Origin: Bacillota bacterium
Lineage (GTDB): Bacteria > Bacillota > Sulfobacillia > Sulfobacillales > Sulfobacillaceae
Length of the DNA stretch: 33,560 nt
Assembly (NCBI GenBank): GCA_023475835.1
Contig: JAMCVM010000166.1
Location: 1-33,560, forward strand
Reading direction: 5' to 3'
The notes below the pieces were generated by a model. It did not search any database. It saw nothing but the letters and a program-made list of their open reading frames with translations, and was not told where the DNA came from. A program made the position numbers and the translations under genes. Shown piece after piece: positions 15,792 to 23,272 of the stretch (positions within the stretch are counted from its first letter, which is position 1; every line of letters starts with the position of its first letter).

Positions 15792-16564
15792 CAATGTCCC
15801 TCCAAAATGGCTAACCATCGACTGATATCGTAAAAAGCAGTGTGCCAAATATTCGGTACCACCGTCATTAGCAAGGGCAACATGCCTAAAATCACCACGA
15901 TACTGATGCCGAAGTTGATCGGCAGCGACAAAAAATAGGCGTTGAGTTGAGGAAAGGCTCGGGACACCACGCCAATGACCATATCCACCACCAAACTACA
16001 AAGAAATAGTGGAGCCGCAATTAAAAGAGCCGTCATCAATGCGGACTGAAACAATCCGACGATGAACATGATGGCGTTGCCGGAAATCGCCTCGTGGGTC
16101 AACGGCAACGCCACAAAGCTGGCGTGAAGCGCTGTCATGGTTAACTCCAAACCGCCGCCCGCGACAAAGATGAACGTGGCCAAAAGAGTCTGCCATTCCG
16201 AAAGGAAGGAGCCCGCCGACAACAAGCCGGGATTGGCTGCCACGGCTAAGCCGACACCCATTTCGTAGGTAATCATTTGTCCCGCCATCCCGAAGATAGA
16301 GAGATAAAGCGCCAACACCAAGCCAATGGCCAGCCCAATCAAGAGTTGGAAAACCACTCCCAGCCCGAGCGCCAATCCTTGGACCGACACCGCGGGAACC
16401 GTGGTCACCAAAGCCACAGCGAATAAAAACACCATGGCCACTTTCAACATTTTGGGAACATAGGCTGAGCCCAGCACCGGAGCCGAAATCACCAATCCAG
16501 TCAGACGTGCCGCAACCAGCACAAACGTCGTCACCCAATCATTCAATAGCACGGTTAGAGTCAT
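15791..16564 (-). CDS. fliR: Flagellar export gate protein FliR
   Basis: FliR is a membrane component of the FliPQR export pore. The 257-residue product is strongly hydrophobic with about six helices. The N-terminal VLVAARLTGLVISAPVLGS matches the family, as do QLLIGLAIGLVLALYLSIF and the C-terminal RAFPQLNAYFLSLPINFGIS, whose FPQxNxFxxxxPIxI pattern is diagnostic. fliR leads directly into flhB, as usual, but its normal upstream partners fliP and fliQ are elsewhere on the opposite strand. AAAGG lies 11 nt before the ATG. Confidence 0.95.
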   Translation of the reverse strand: MTLTVLLNDWVTTFVLVAARLTGLVISAPVLGSAYVPKMLKVAMVFLFAVALVTTVPAVSVQGLALGLGVVFQLLIGLAIGLVLALYLSIFGMAGQMITYEMGVGLAVAANPGLLSAGSFLSEWQTLLATFIFVAGGGLELTMTALHASFVALPLTHEAISGNAIMFIVGLFQSALMTALLIAAPLFLCSLVVDMVIGVVSRAFPQLNAYFLSLPINFGISIVVILGMLPLLMTVVPNIWHTAFYDISRWLAILEGH

Positions 16565-16588
16565 ACGTCGTTCAACCTTTGGTGGTCC

Positions 16589-16933
16589 TCATTCTTGTTC
16601 TCCGCCCCATTCGGTGACCCGCACACCAAAGCGATTACCGACCAAGACGATGGTGCCGCTTCCGACTCGACGATCATTAATAAACAAATGCACTGGATGT
16701 CGCCACGACTCCTCCAAAGAAATCCGGCTGCCGATTCCAATCTCCAACCACTGTTTCAACGTGCTTTTGGTATGCCCGATTTGGACCTTAAAGGTTACCG
16801 GCAAGTCCCGAAACTTTTCCAGTCCCCGGTCTCCCGATAGCGTCAGCGAGGGTGATCTCCCGGGTTCGGCCGTCTCCTCCCCGTTGCCCCAGATTTTCTC
16901 TGGTAATCCTGGGCTCATCGGTTCGCCTTCCAT
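16589..16933 (-). CDS. Second FliN-like SpoA-domain protein
   Basis: The 114-residue product has a charged, Gly/Glu/Pro-rich N-terminal tail (about 1-45) and a C-terminal SpoA/FliN domain. That domain contains LPVTFKVQIGHTKSTLKQWL, SRISLEESWRHPVHLFINDR and VLVGNRFGVRVTEW, which align with the FliN beta-fold. It lacks an EIDALL-like docking peptide. A GTG at 16945 overlaps an excellent ribosome binding site (AAAGGGGGTGAT), so the ATG at 16933, 11 nt after the box, is preferred. It heads the fliR-flhBA operon, away from fliM/fliN. It may be a C-ring paralogue or an export-sorting FliN; the sequence does not decide. Confidence 0.8.
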   Translation of the reverse strand: MEGEPMSPGLPEKIWGNGEETAEPGRSPSLTLSGDRGLEKFRDLPVTFKVQIGHTKSTLKQWLEIGIGSRISLEESWRHPVHLFINDRRVGSGTIVLVGNRFGVRVTEWGGEQE

Positions 16934-17177
16934 TCGAAGTATCACCCCCTTTCAGAGTGTGCCCGCCCGCACTCCAAATTCCTAGCAAGCGGCCAAAAGC
17001 CTACCCGTGGAGACCAGGCGGTTTACGCGCTTCAATGACCGCTTTGGTTACACCTGGTTCTTTTACACGTTTTGACTTCTAGGCCAATCCTGAAGTTCCT
17101 CTTTTCAACCCCAAGAAATTCGTTTGCCGTCAAATAGCCTCATAGTTTGTCGAACGCCCGCAGTTTGCCGCTATAAT
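16934..17177. promoter_or_regulatory. Divergent intergenic region between fliN-like and fliO genes
   Basis: This region separates two divergently transcribed export-gate operons, so it should hold promoters for both. On the plus strand a perfect TATAAT is at 17172-17177 with TTGTCG at 17147-17152 (19-bp spacing, longer than ideal). Inverted arms ACCAGG and CCTGGT flank 17022-17065, with an inner CGGT/ACCG pair. No clear minus-strand promoter pair was found. The plus-strand -10 box partly overlaps the only canonical fliO start codon, which is hard to reconcile with both being used. Confidence 0.4.
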
Positions 17178-17567
17178 GTGGCCAAGGGGGAATGCGTCAT
17201 CTTAAGTGGGGGGATTTTATTCAATTTTCTATGGGCTCTATTGTTAGTCCTCGCCTTGGCTTATGTCGCAGCTCGTCTCTTAAAGTCGACAGGACTGGGC
17301 AAAAGGAGTCCGTCCCAATTTATCGAGCAACTCGATTACTTGACCTTGGGTCCCAAACGCGGGATTGCCATTATTCAGGTCGTGGACAAGACACTTTGTG
17401 TGGCCATCAGCGATCGTGGCATCGAGCTGCTATGCGAAGTCGATGGCGATGCACTGAAAGATCGCATGACCCACCTACCTGCTATCAGCCGAGTGGGCAT
17501 TCCGGGCTTAGGACAATTTGCTGAAGAGGTCTGGCAACACTTAAAACGTTCCAAGGCTGGTGGCTAA
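17178..17567 (+). CDS. fliO: FliO-like flagellar export assembly protein
   Basis: FliO helps assemble the FliP ring of the export gate. The product has one membrane helix right at the N-terminus (GILFNFLWALLLVLALAYVA) and a small cytosolic domain with LGPKRGIAIIQVVDKTLCVA and ISDRGIELLCEV, the FliO/FliZ pattern. It is directly followed by fliP and fliQ. The start is uncertain. GTG at 17178 has no ribosome binding site and touches a TATAAT. AAGGGGG at 17184-17190 points to initiation near 17199, where the codon is ATC. A TTG at 17124 is less likely because it would translate the promoter region. Confidence 0.85.
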   Translation: MAKGECVILSGGILFNFLWALLLVLALAYVAARLLKSTGLGKRSPSQFIEQLDYLTLGPKRGIAIIQVVDKTLCVAISDRGIELLCEVDGDALKDRMTHLPAISRVGIPGLGQFAEEVWQHLKRSKAGG

Positions 17568-17572
17568 TCCCT

Positions 17573-18322
17573 ATGAAACGTCTTTCGATCAAATCCCTGC
17601 TGTTGGCGCTTTGGATGCTCCCCTTGTGGGGCGGGGTGGTTCTGGCCGCTCCACTGCCTTCTGTCAACATTTCACCCAGTGGAGCCTCGCCCAGTGATAC
17701 CATCTCCATTTTGGCACTCCTAACGGTGCTGTCGTTTCTTCCTGCCATTTTACTGACGATGACCGCATTTACCCGAATCATCACGGTCCTATCGTTTGTT
17801 CGCAGCGCGCTCGGCCTTCAGAACACCCCCCCCAACCAAGTCTTAATCGGACTCGGACTCTTCATTACCCTCTTCGTTATGTCTCCCACGCTGACCCTCA
17901 TCAACCGCCACGCGTTGACCCCCTATCTGGCTGGGCATCTCTCCCTGCTCCAGGCGGGCAGTGCGGCCATGGCACCGATGCGTACCTTTATGTACCATCA
18001 GACCCGATCGCAAGATATCGCCTTGTTTTTGAATTTGGCCCACTCGCCTCACCCCCATAGCCTCGCCCAAATCCCGACCACCACGCTCATTCCCGCCTTT
18101 ATTATTTCCGAGTTGCGCACGGCATTTGAAATTGGCGTCTATATTTATATCCCATTTGTTCTCATTGACCTCGTGGTCGCTACGATCTTAATGTCCATGG
18201 GTATGATGATGCTGCCGCCGACCTTAATCTCGTTGCCTTTAAAGATTCTGCTATTCGTTTTGGCCAACGGCTGGACCCTCGTCGTGCAGTCTTTGGTGCT
18301 GTCGTTTCACGGAGGAGGATAA
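17573..18322 (+). CDS. fliP: Flagellar export gate protein FliP
   Basis: FliP forms the core pentamer of the export pore in the membrane. The 249-residue protein has a cleavable-type signal peptide (KSLLLALWMLPLWGGVVLAA) and four membrane helices. The family signatures are ILLTMTAFTRIITVLSFVRS, PPNQVLIGLGLFITLFVMSP and LIPAFIISELRTAFEIGVYI. Length is standard. It begins 5 nt after fliO and ends 2 nt before fliQ. The ribosome binding site is weak, suggesting translational coupling to fliO. Confidence 0.96.
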   Translation: MKRLSIKSLLLALWMLPLWGGVVLAAPLPSVNISPSGASPSDTISILALLTVLSFLPAILLTMTAFTRIITVLSFVRSALGLQNTPPNQVLIGLGLFITLFVMSPTLTLINRHALTPYLAGHLSLLQAGSAAMAPMRTFMYHQTRSQDIALFLNLAHSPHPHSLAQIPTTTLIPAFIISELRTAFEIGVYIYIPFVLIDLVVATILMSMGMMMLPPTLISLPLKILLFVLANGWTLVVQSLVLSFHGGG

Positions 18323-18324
18323 TC

Positions 18325-18597
18325 ATGCTCGACCATTTTTTGAGTCTCAGTCAAACTGCCTTCACCACGGCAGGCATTGTCCTCTTGCCTATCTTAGCCG
18401 CGGTCCTCATCGTGGGACTCTTAGTCGGAATTTTTCAAGCCACCACCCAAATTCAAGAAATGACCTTATCATTCTTGCCTAAACTCATCATCTTGGGCCT
18501 GATGATTTATTTAGCCGGACCATGGTTTCTTAGGATTCTAACCCAATTCATGCAACAAGACCTCTCAACCTTTTGGCATCTCACCTATCTGCCATAG
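18325..18597 (+). CDS. fliQ: Flagellar export gate protein FliQ
   Basis: FliQ packs around the FliPR pore. The 90-residue product has the two-helix hairpin of the family: AGIVLLPILAAVLIVGLLVG (17-36), then FQATTQIQEMTLSFLPKLI, the conserved loop motif, and a second helix ILGLMIYLAGPWFLRILTQF. GGAGGAGG at the end of fliP supplies the ribosome binding site. fliQ ends this short plus-strand operon; fliR, its usual follower, is encoded on the other strand about 1.8 kb away. No clear terminator follows. Confidence 0.95.
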   Translation: MLDHFLSLSQTAFTTAGIVLLPILAAVLIVGLLVGIFQATTQIQEMTLSFLPKLIILGLMIYLAGPWFLRILTQFMQQDLSTFWHLTYLP

Positions 18598-18870
18598 CCA
18601 GGCTGGCTTAAGCCTTTATCCTGCGCGCGGGTCAAATTTGACGGTTTGATGCCAAATCTGGGGGCATCTCAACACATTGCTGCATAACGCTTTCCTAACA
18701 CCATGGCGTTCCCCCCAAAAAGAAAACTATGACCCGATAGACCCTTTTTTAGCCGCGGGCGTCCCCAAAACGGCGGTCAGTCCGCGTCGCACCCGATAAA
18801 ATGCGCGCCATCAAGAGGTTTTGCGCGGCGAGATCGTGGCTACGTTCTGCAATGATATGCCCGGGTTTTT

Positions 18871-19035
18871 TCATTGTTCCGGATCAACTATTCTAAAAGG
18901 CCTTTCCCCCTTGCAGATCACCCGAACCACGAACGCACGATCACCACCTCGGCCTCGCTCACGTTTCGTGCCTTCTGCGATCGCGGAGCTTAACAGCCGT
19001 CCGTAAACGATGGCTTGTTCTTGATGACCGTACAT
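18871..19035 (-). CDS. Possible small protein of unknown function
   Basis: An ATG frame of 54 codons reads MYGHQEQAIVYGRLLSSAIA..., then a Gly/Arg-rich turn, a strand-like stretch AFVVRVICKG, and the end FRIVDPEQ. Composition and alternation look protein-like. There is no ribosome binding site before the ATG and no recognised family, and it lies in a convergent intergenic region. It may be a genuine small gene, a remnant or chance. Confidence 0.25.
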   Translation of the reverse strand: MYGHQEQAIVYGRLLSSAIAEGTKRERGRGGDRAFVVRVICKGERPFRIVDPEQ

Positions 19036-19046
19036 TTCGGGGTGTG

Positions 19047-19125
19047 AGTGCGGTCTTTTATTCCCGGGAACGCACTTGTAGCTGGGTTACAAGGTGGGGA
19101 AGAGCCCTCATCCTATAACCCAGCT
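19047..19125. repeat. Two adjacent inverted repeats (possible structured RNA)
   Basis: AGTGCG (19047-19052) pairs with CGCACT (19071-19076) around an 18-nt loop that contains the palindrome TTCCCGGGAA. Immediately after it, AGCTGGGTTA (19080-19089) pairs perfectly with TAACCCAGCT (19116-19125) around a 26-nt loop that can pair further (GGTGGGG with CCCTCATCC, imperfectly). Neither is followed by a T tract, so terminator function is doubtful. Confidence 0.5.
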
Positions 19126-19270
19126 TACGCGTGTCACCTAATTGGACAGGATCTCCGATCGAAGCCTTGGCCAAAGCCTCCACCAAGTGACCGACCAGGA
19201 CACTTCGCCGGCCGCTTGGTAATCTCCGCTCCCGCCAAGCTCAGCTTGGATTGAGAACAACAAAAGGAAT

Positions 19271-20518
19271 CTACTGAACCGCGTTGGTTAACGTCTGAGC
19301 CAGGGTTTGATCGACCGTGACCACCTTGGCGTTAGCCTCATAGCCTTGTTGCGCCACAATGAGATTCACGAACTCTCCGTCGAGATTCACGTTCGACTCC
19401 TCTAATTGGCCCGAGGCTACAGACCCCAGTTGACCGGTGTTGGGCACTCCGACTTGACTGGTGCCGGAATTAGCGGAAGCCTGCCACAAGTTGTTCCCGA
19501 TGTTGGTGAGGCCCGCCGGGTTATTAAATCCCGCCAAGGCCACTTGACCCAAGACCTGGGTTTGACCGTTAGAATACGTGCCGACAATCTGGCCCGCGTT
19601 GTTAAAGTTATAACTAGACAGGGTCCCCGAAGCATTGCCATTGGCGCTGGCCTCAAGCGTCGAAGGCGCGTCAAATTGTGTCATTTGGGTGTAGTTCAGA
19701 CTGACATTGCCGGGCATATTCCACGCCGCAGGAAATCCCGACAAAGTAATGGTGCTGCCATTGGCGGTGACGGTTAAGGGGGCCACCGCGCCTGCCGTAT
19801 CGGTTCCGTTGGCCGACACATACCAAGTACTGCCGGTACCCGTCGCCGCTGCCACCGGGGTTCCTGAGCTGTTAAAATAGATTGGAGTCGATCCGGCCGT
19901 TGGCGTCGAAGAAAAATTCAGTGTGGTCGATTCCTGAGCGCCAAGCGAATTATACAAGGTCAAGGGCAGACTCAAGGTCGTACCCGAAGCCGATAGGTTT
20001 CCCGTCAGGGTACCGGTCGATGTCGCCGCCGGCGCGATGGAACCATTGAGGGGAATCGTCAAAGGCACTAGGCTCGCCTTGGTCTGAGCGCTGCCTCCGG
20101 TCCAGCCCATGACTAAGTTGCCAGTAGGATCCACTAAAGCGCCATTGGCATCCAAGCTAAAGTTACCGGCCCGGGTATACGCTAAACCCTGGGGTGTCTG
20201 CTCTAAGAAAAACCCGTTGCCTTGAATGGCCAAGTCGGTATTGACCCCCGTCGATTGCAACGTCCCCTGGCCCATATTCACCTGGATGGCGCTTACGTTA
20301 ACCGCCCCTCCGGCGGTCTCCTGGATGGGATTCGTGCCGCCAATGGTGGCGGTGGGCGCTGTCGCCCCTTGGGTGGTCTGCTGCAAAGCTTCAGCAAAAC
20401 TGACCGCCCCCGATTTGTATCCCACGGTATCCACATTAGCGATATTCTGAGATACCACACTCATAAAGGTCTGATCGGCGTTCAATCCAGACACCGCCGC
20501 GTACAATGGATCTGCCAT
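19271..20518 (-). CDS. flgE: Flagellar hook protein FlgE
   Basis: FlgE polymerises into the hook. The 415-residue product starts MADPLYAAVSGLNADQTFMS and has SQNIANVDTVGYKSGAVSF (the NxANxxTxGYK axial motif). It also has TDLAIQGNGFFLEQTPQGLA with TRAGNFSLDANGALVDPTG, a large Ser/Thr/Gly/Asn-rich central insert (about 130-290), and the C-terminal SNVNLDGEFVNLIVAQQGYE, typical of hook proteins. A GTG at 20527 lies only 2-3 nt from AAAGGA; the ATG at 20518 (about 11 nt) is preferred. It is the last gene of the basal-body/hook operon. Very few charged residues fit export into an acidic exterior. Confidence 0.94.
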   Translation of the reverse strand: MADPLYAAVSGLNADQTFMSVVSQNIANVDTVGYKSGAVSFAEALQQTTQGATAPTATIGGTNPIQETAGGAVNVSAIQVNMGQGTLQSTGVNTDLAIQGNGFFLEQTPQGLAYTRAGNFSLDANGALVDPTGNLVMGWTGGSAQTKASLVPLTIPLNGSIAPAATSTGTLTGNLSASGTTLSLPLTLYNSLGAQESTTLNFSSTPTAGSTPIYFNSSGTPVAAATGTGSTWYVSANGTDTAGAVAPLTVTANGSTITLSGFPAAWNMPGNVSLNYTQMTQFDAPSTLEASANGNASGTLSSYNFNNAGQIVGTYSNGQTQVLGQVALAGFNNPAGLTNIGNNLWQASANSGTSQVGVPNTGQLGSVASGQLEESNVNLDGEFVNLIVAQQGYEANAKVVTVDQTLAQTLTNAVQ

Positions 20519-20559
20519 CGCTGTCACAATCCTTTCCCGCTCGGGTTATCCGAGCTTGG

Positions 20560-21033
20560 TTAATTCCCCTGACCGCCGTTTAAGCTCGGAGCGTCCACCA
20601 ACGACCAGTGGCCGCCGACGCTACTTTGCTGCGCTCCTTCGGTCCGTCCAGAGCACGGGGTTTCCTCATCTGAGGTCCGACCCACAAACACCAAGGTATC
20701 CACCCGATTCACCATGGTCATCTCACCGGTATTGAGGGCCAGTGCGGTAATGACGGTTCGATTGGCCGGAGACACCACTAAAATGCCATGATTGGTGACT
20801 ACTGCCGCCGTTTTCGAACCGGCCTTGGCTGCTGCATCCACCGCTCGCGATACCCCGGGAAGTTCGCCGGCGGCGAACTGAAATCCACGCTCGGCCAGTC
20901 GATCCTGGGCGTGAGTCGACACTGTCAGCACTTGCTCCAAGGCAGTTTTGAACGACGATGGCGCCGGGTTCTTGGCCACCAAAGCCGACTGAACTGACCC
21001 TATGGCGCCTATTGCGCCTAACGGTTCATCCAT
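20560..21033 (-). CDS. Flagellar operon protein of the TIGR02530 type (between flgD and flgE)
   Basis: The 157-residue product carries the conserved block of the small flagellar operon family found between flgD and flgE in Bacillota. It has STHAQDRLAERG (about 39-50), then AVDAAAKAGSKTAAVV, ILVVSPANRTVITAL and NRVDTLVFV, matching the family's KHAxxRL...AxxKGxK...NxTVITA...NIDSxV pattern. The biochemical role is unknown; the family is associated with hook assembly by gene context. The C-terminal 40 residues are Ser/Gly-rich and not conserved to my knowledge. The start overlaps the flgD stop by 8 nt. Confidence 0.8.
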   Translation of the reverse strand: MDEPLGAIGAIGSVQSALVAKNPAPSSFKTALEQVLTVSTHAQDRLAERGFQFAAGELPGVSRAVDAAAKAGSKTAAVVTNHGILVVSPANRTVITALALNTGEMTMVNRVDTLVFVGRTSDEETPCSGRTEGAQQSSVGGHWSLVDAPSLNGGQGN

Positions 21034-21496
21034 TTTGAACTCCGGTCAAATCCGACAACGCCAACGTCCTGCCATTGGCCAATTCCACTTGAACGACGCC
21101 GTTTTGGCCCAAGGTAACGCCGGCAACGGTTCCCGAACCCAAGGACTGGGTAGAGACGGTCTTACCAATAAGTTGGGCTGCCGAAAGCAAAGCATCCGAA
21201 CCACTACCGTTAGACAATTGGCTCAAGATCTGAGTTAAGGTCTGTTGTTGTTGATTGGCTGCTGAAAGACTCGAGAATTGCGCCAACTCAGAAATAAATT
21301 GCGTATCATCGACTGGATTCGATGGATCTTGATACTGGAGTTCAGTCGATAGCAAGGTCAGAAAGTCGGACTCGTTGAGTTGGCTCGAGGGCGGCAAGGT
21401 GCCTACTTGGCTGGCAGCACTCGGGTTAGTCACTGCGGCAGTCGGCTGAGTCGCAGCGTTGGCCGCACTGCTTCCTGCAATGGGTGATGTAGCCAT
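21026..21496 (-). CDS. flgD: Flagellar hook capping protein FlgD
   Basis: FlgD is the scaffold that caps the growing hook and is later replaced by FlgK. The 156-residue product has a Ala/Ser/Thr-rich N-terminus and the diagnostic block DFLTLLSTELQYQDPSNPVD (about 44-63) followed by TQFISELAQFSSLSAANQQQ. The C-terminus is a short beta region (VAGVTLGQNGVVQVELANGR) without the full Tudor/FnIII domains of enterobacterial FlgD, the usual short Gram-positive form. AAAGGAGG precedes the ATG by about 9 nt. fliK is upstream and the TIGR02530-type gene overlaps its end. Confidence 0.93.
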   Translation of the reverse strand: MATSPIAGSSAANAATQPTAAVTNPSAASQVGTLPPSSQLNESDFLTLLSTELQYQDPSNPVDDTQFISELAQFSSLSAANQQQQTLTQILSQLSNGSGSDALLSAAQLIGKTVSTQSLGSGTVAGVTLGQNGVVQVELANGRTLALSDLTGVQNG

Positions 21497-21522
21497 CTGA
21501 AATTCCTCCTTTCTATCAACAG

Positions 21523-23151
21523 TCAGGCTCGAAAGTCAATCCCGTCAGTACTGTCTGCTCCGCGCGCCTCGTCAGCGGTCGAGCCGCTGCCTGTGGAACC
21601 AGCACCTCCCCATCCCGATGGGTCGGCTCGGGCAGGGGATCGACTAAATCCCGACTGCGCATGAAACTCCTGATTCACATAAACCCGAACTTCCACCGCA
21701 CTCGGGTGGTTGCGTTGGAACAGATCACTGGCCAACTGGCGCACATCGGCGGGAGTCCCCAATCCGGCATTGCCCGGATGCTCAGTGAGATGCACGGTCG
21801 TGGTTAAGGCGTCCCCTTTGTCCTTAACCTCCACCGTAAAAGCGGCCATCGGGTCTTGGGGTGGCGGTCTGACCGCCCAGGTCGTGCTTTGACCGTCCTC
21901 CGCTGTATTGGCCCGGGTTAACGTCCACATCGGGCCCTTGGCGGGAGCGATGGATGGATGAGGGCTTTTGGCTGGCGAAGCCACTGGCCCGCCTAGGGGT
22001 CCGACCGCCCGAGGGGTGGCATTTCGGGCTGGGACGGGACTCGCAGCCACCACGCCCGTTTCGCTGGCAGGCTCCACCAAACTTGGCTTCGGCTCTGCCA
22101 ATCTTGGCTTCGCCTCTACCGATGCCGGAGTCCGGCGAATCTTCTCGTGTTGAGACCCGAGGCCGTTTTGTTTGCCAAATGAGCTCAACCCCTGGCCCTC
22201 ACGGTCGCCTGCGGCGCGGGTGCGCGTCCTTAATTTAGGGAAGTGGCCTCTCGCTCCAATCCCTCGTCCCACGATTTTCATCGGCTTCACCAACCGTGGA
22301 TCCCGCGAGGCAGGCACGGTCGACTCCCTCCGGGTAGGCACGATCAGATTCCCAACCGAGCGTTCCTGAAATCTTTGACCCTGGACGCCTCGGTGGCTTA
22401 TGCCCCCCACCCTACTTTGAGCGACTGTAGCGGTCACCCGCTTCTCGGCGATCACGGGTGAAGCTTCTTGGGCTTTTTCCCCACTAGGGATCGCAATCGG
22501 GCGAGGGTTGATCCTCCTTACTATCGAGACCGTACGGTTTGAACCGATGTCGCCGCGGATTGGGTTCTTAAGGCTGAGACTGGCGACATTTCTTCGCACG
22601 GCTGCCGCGTTTCGGCCTTCGGAACCTGGTGCACCGGTCCTGGCCGACGATGGCGCGAATCTTTTCTCGACCGGCTCCGGGACCGCGGATTTGGCCGACC
22701 TGGCGGCTAGCCCGTCCATCCTCTCCTTCGCTACCTCAGCGAAGTCACTCGCGTTAGACCCTAGGCGTTGGTCCTGAAGCGGCATTGGGGCTACCGGCGT
22801 CCTTCGCGGCAATCGATGGATGCGGGTGACAGTCCCACGAAGGCTGGGTTGGGGATGGATCAGACGGGTCTCGAACAAAATCGCCTCTGCCAGCGACCCT
22901 ACCGGGTGGGATTTTTTTCCCATTTTATGGCCCGTTTTGGCCGCGCTGCGCCCAACCTTGGCGGTCTTTGCCCTAATATCTCTTGTGAGTTGCGAGGCTG
23001 ATGGCAATTCTTCGCCTCCCACCTCTCTGAGGGCTTGCGCGAATCCTTTCGCCGTTAGCTGTTCGGTTACAGGCGAACCATGTCCTGGCGAGCCATGCTC
23101 CCGGATCGCGGGGATGGCCGCGGAATGAGCTTTTGGTTTCACTCGGCCCAA
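21523..23151 (-). CDS. fliK: Flagellar hook-length control protein FliK (start uncertain)
   Basis: FliK measures hook length and triggers the FlhB specificity switch. The C-terminal part (about residues 430-515) has the FliK fold pattern: FTVEVKDKGDALTTTVHLTE, then VRQLASDLFQRNHPSAVEVR and VYVNQEFH. The N-terminal 400 residues are long, Arg/Pro/Ala-rich and low in conservation, as in other FliK rulers. A canonical start exists only at TTG 23151 or GTG 23142, without a good ribosome binding site. The same frame stays open to a perfect AAAGGAGGT (23259-23251), after which the first in-frame codon is ATT at 23247. The protein may therefore start there, adding 32 residues. Confidence 0.82.
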   Translation of the reverse strand: MGRVKPKAHSAAIPAIREHGSPGHGSPVTEQLTAKGFAQALREVGGEELPSASQLTRDIRAKTAKVGRSAAKTGHKMGKKSHPVGSLAEAILFETRLIHPQPSLRGTVTRIHRLPRRTPVAPMPLQDQRLGSNASDFAEVAKERMDGLAARSAKSAVPEPVEKRFAPSSARTGAPGSEGRNAAAVRRNVASLSLKNPIRGDIGSNRTVSIVRRINPRPIAIPSGEKAQEASPVIAEKRVTATVAQSRVGGISHRGVQGQRFQERSVGNLIVPTRRESTVPASRDPRLVKPMKIVGRGIGARGHFPKLRTRTRAAGDREGQGLSSFGKQNGLGSQHEKIRRTPASVEAKPRLAEPKPSLVEPASETGVVAASPVPARNATPRAVGPLGGPVASPAKSPHPSIAPAKGPMWTLTRANTAEDGQSTTWAVRPPPQDPMAAFTVEVKDKGDALTTTVHLTEHPGNAGLGTPADVRQLASDLFQRNHPSAVEVRVYVNQEFHAQSGFSRSPARADPSGWGGAGSTGSGSTADEARGADSTDGIDFRA

Positions 23152-23272
23152 AGCCTTTGCAAATCCCCCCCAAACCCGAGTGTTCTTGGCATTCTCGGCA
23201 ACCCTAGGGTTCGCTCCCTCTCGGGATATTGCGATAAGTGTCGTAATATCACCTCCTTTCAGCGATCAAATA

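Larger units (their letters stand above)
18598..19270. other. Convergent intergenic region, 673 nt
   Basis: This lies between fliQ (plus) and flgE (minus), which point toward each other. Apart from a doubtful 54-aa frame (18871-19035) and two adjacent inverted repeats (19047-19125), I see no gene. A 6-bp hairpin CCAAGC-TCA-GCTTGG at 19235-19249 is 21 nt past the flgE stop but has no T tract on either side. A run of six T residues at 18745-18750 has no obvious stem. The two transcription units therefore lack a clearly recognisable intrinsic terminator. Confidence 0.5.

Noticed and set aside
19235-19249. Terminator for the flgE operon
   Set aside because: A 6-bp perfect hairpin is present 21 nt past flgE, but no T tract follows it on either strand.
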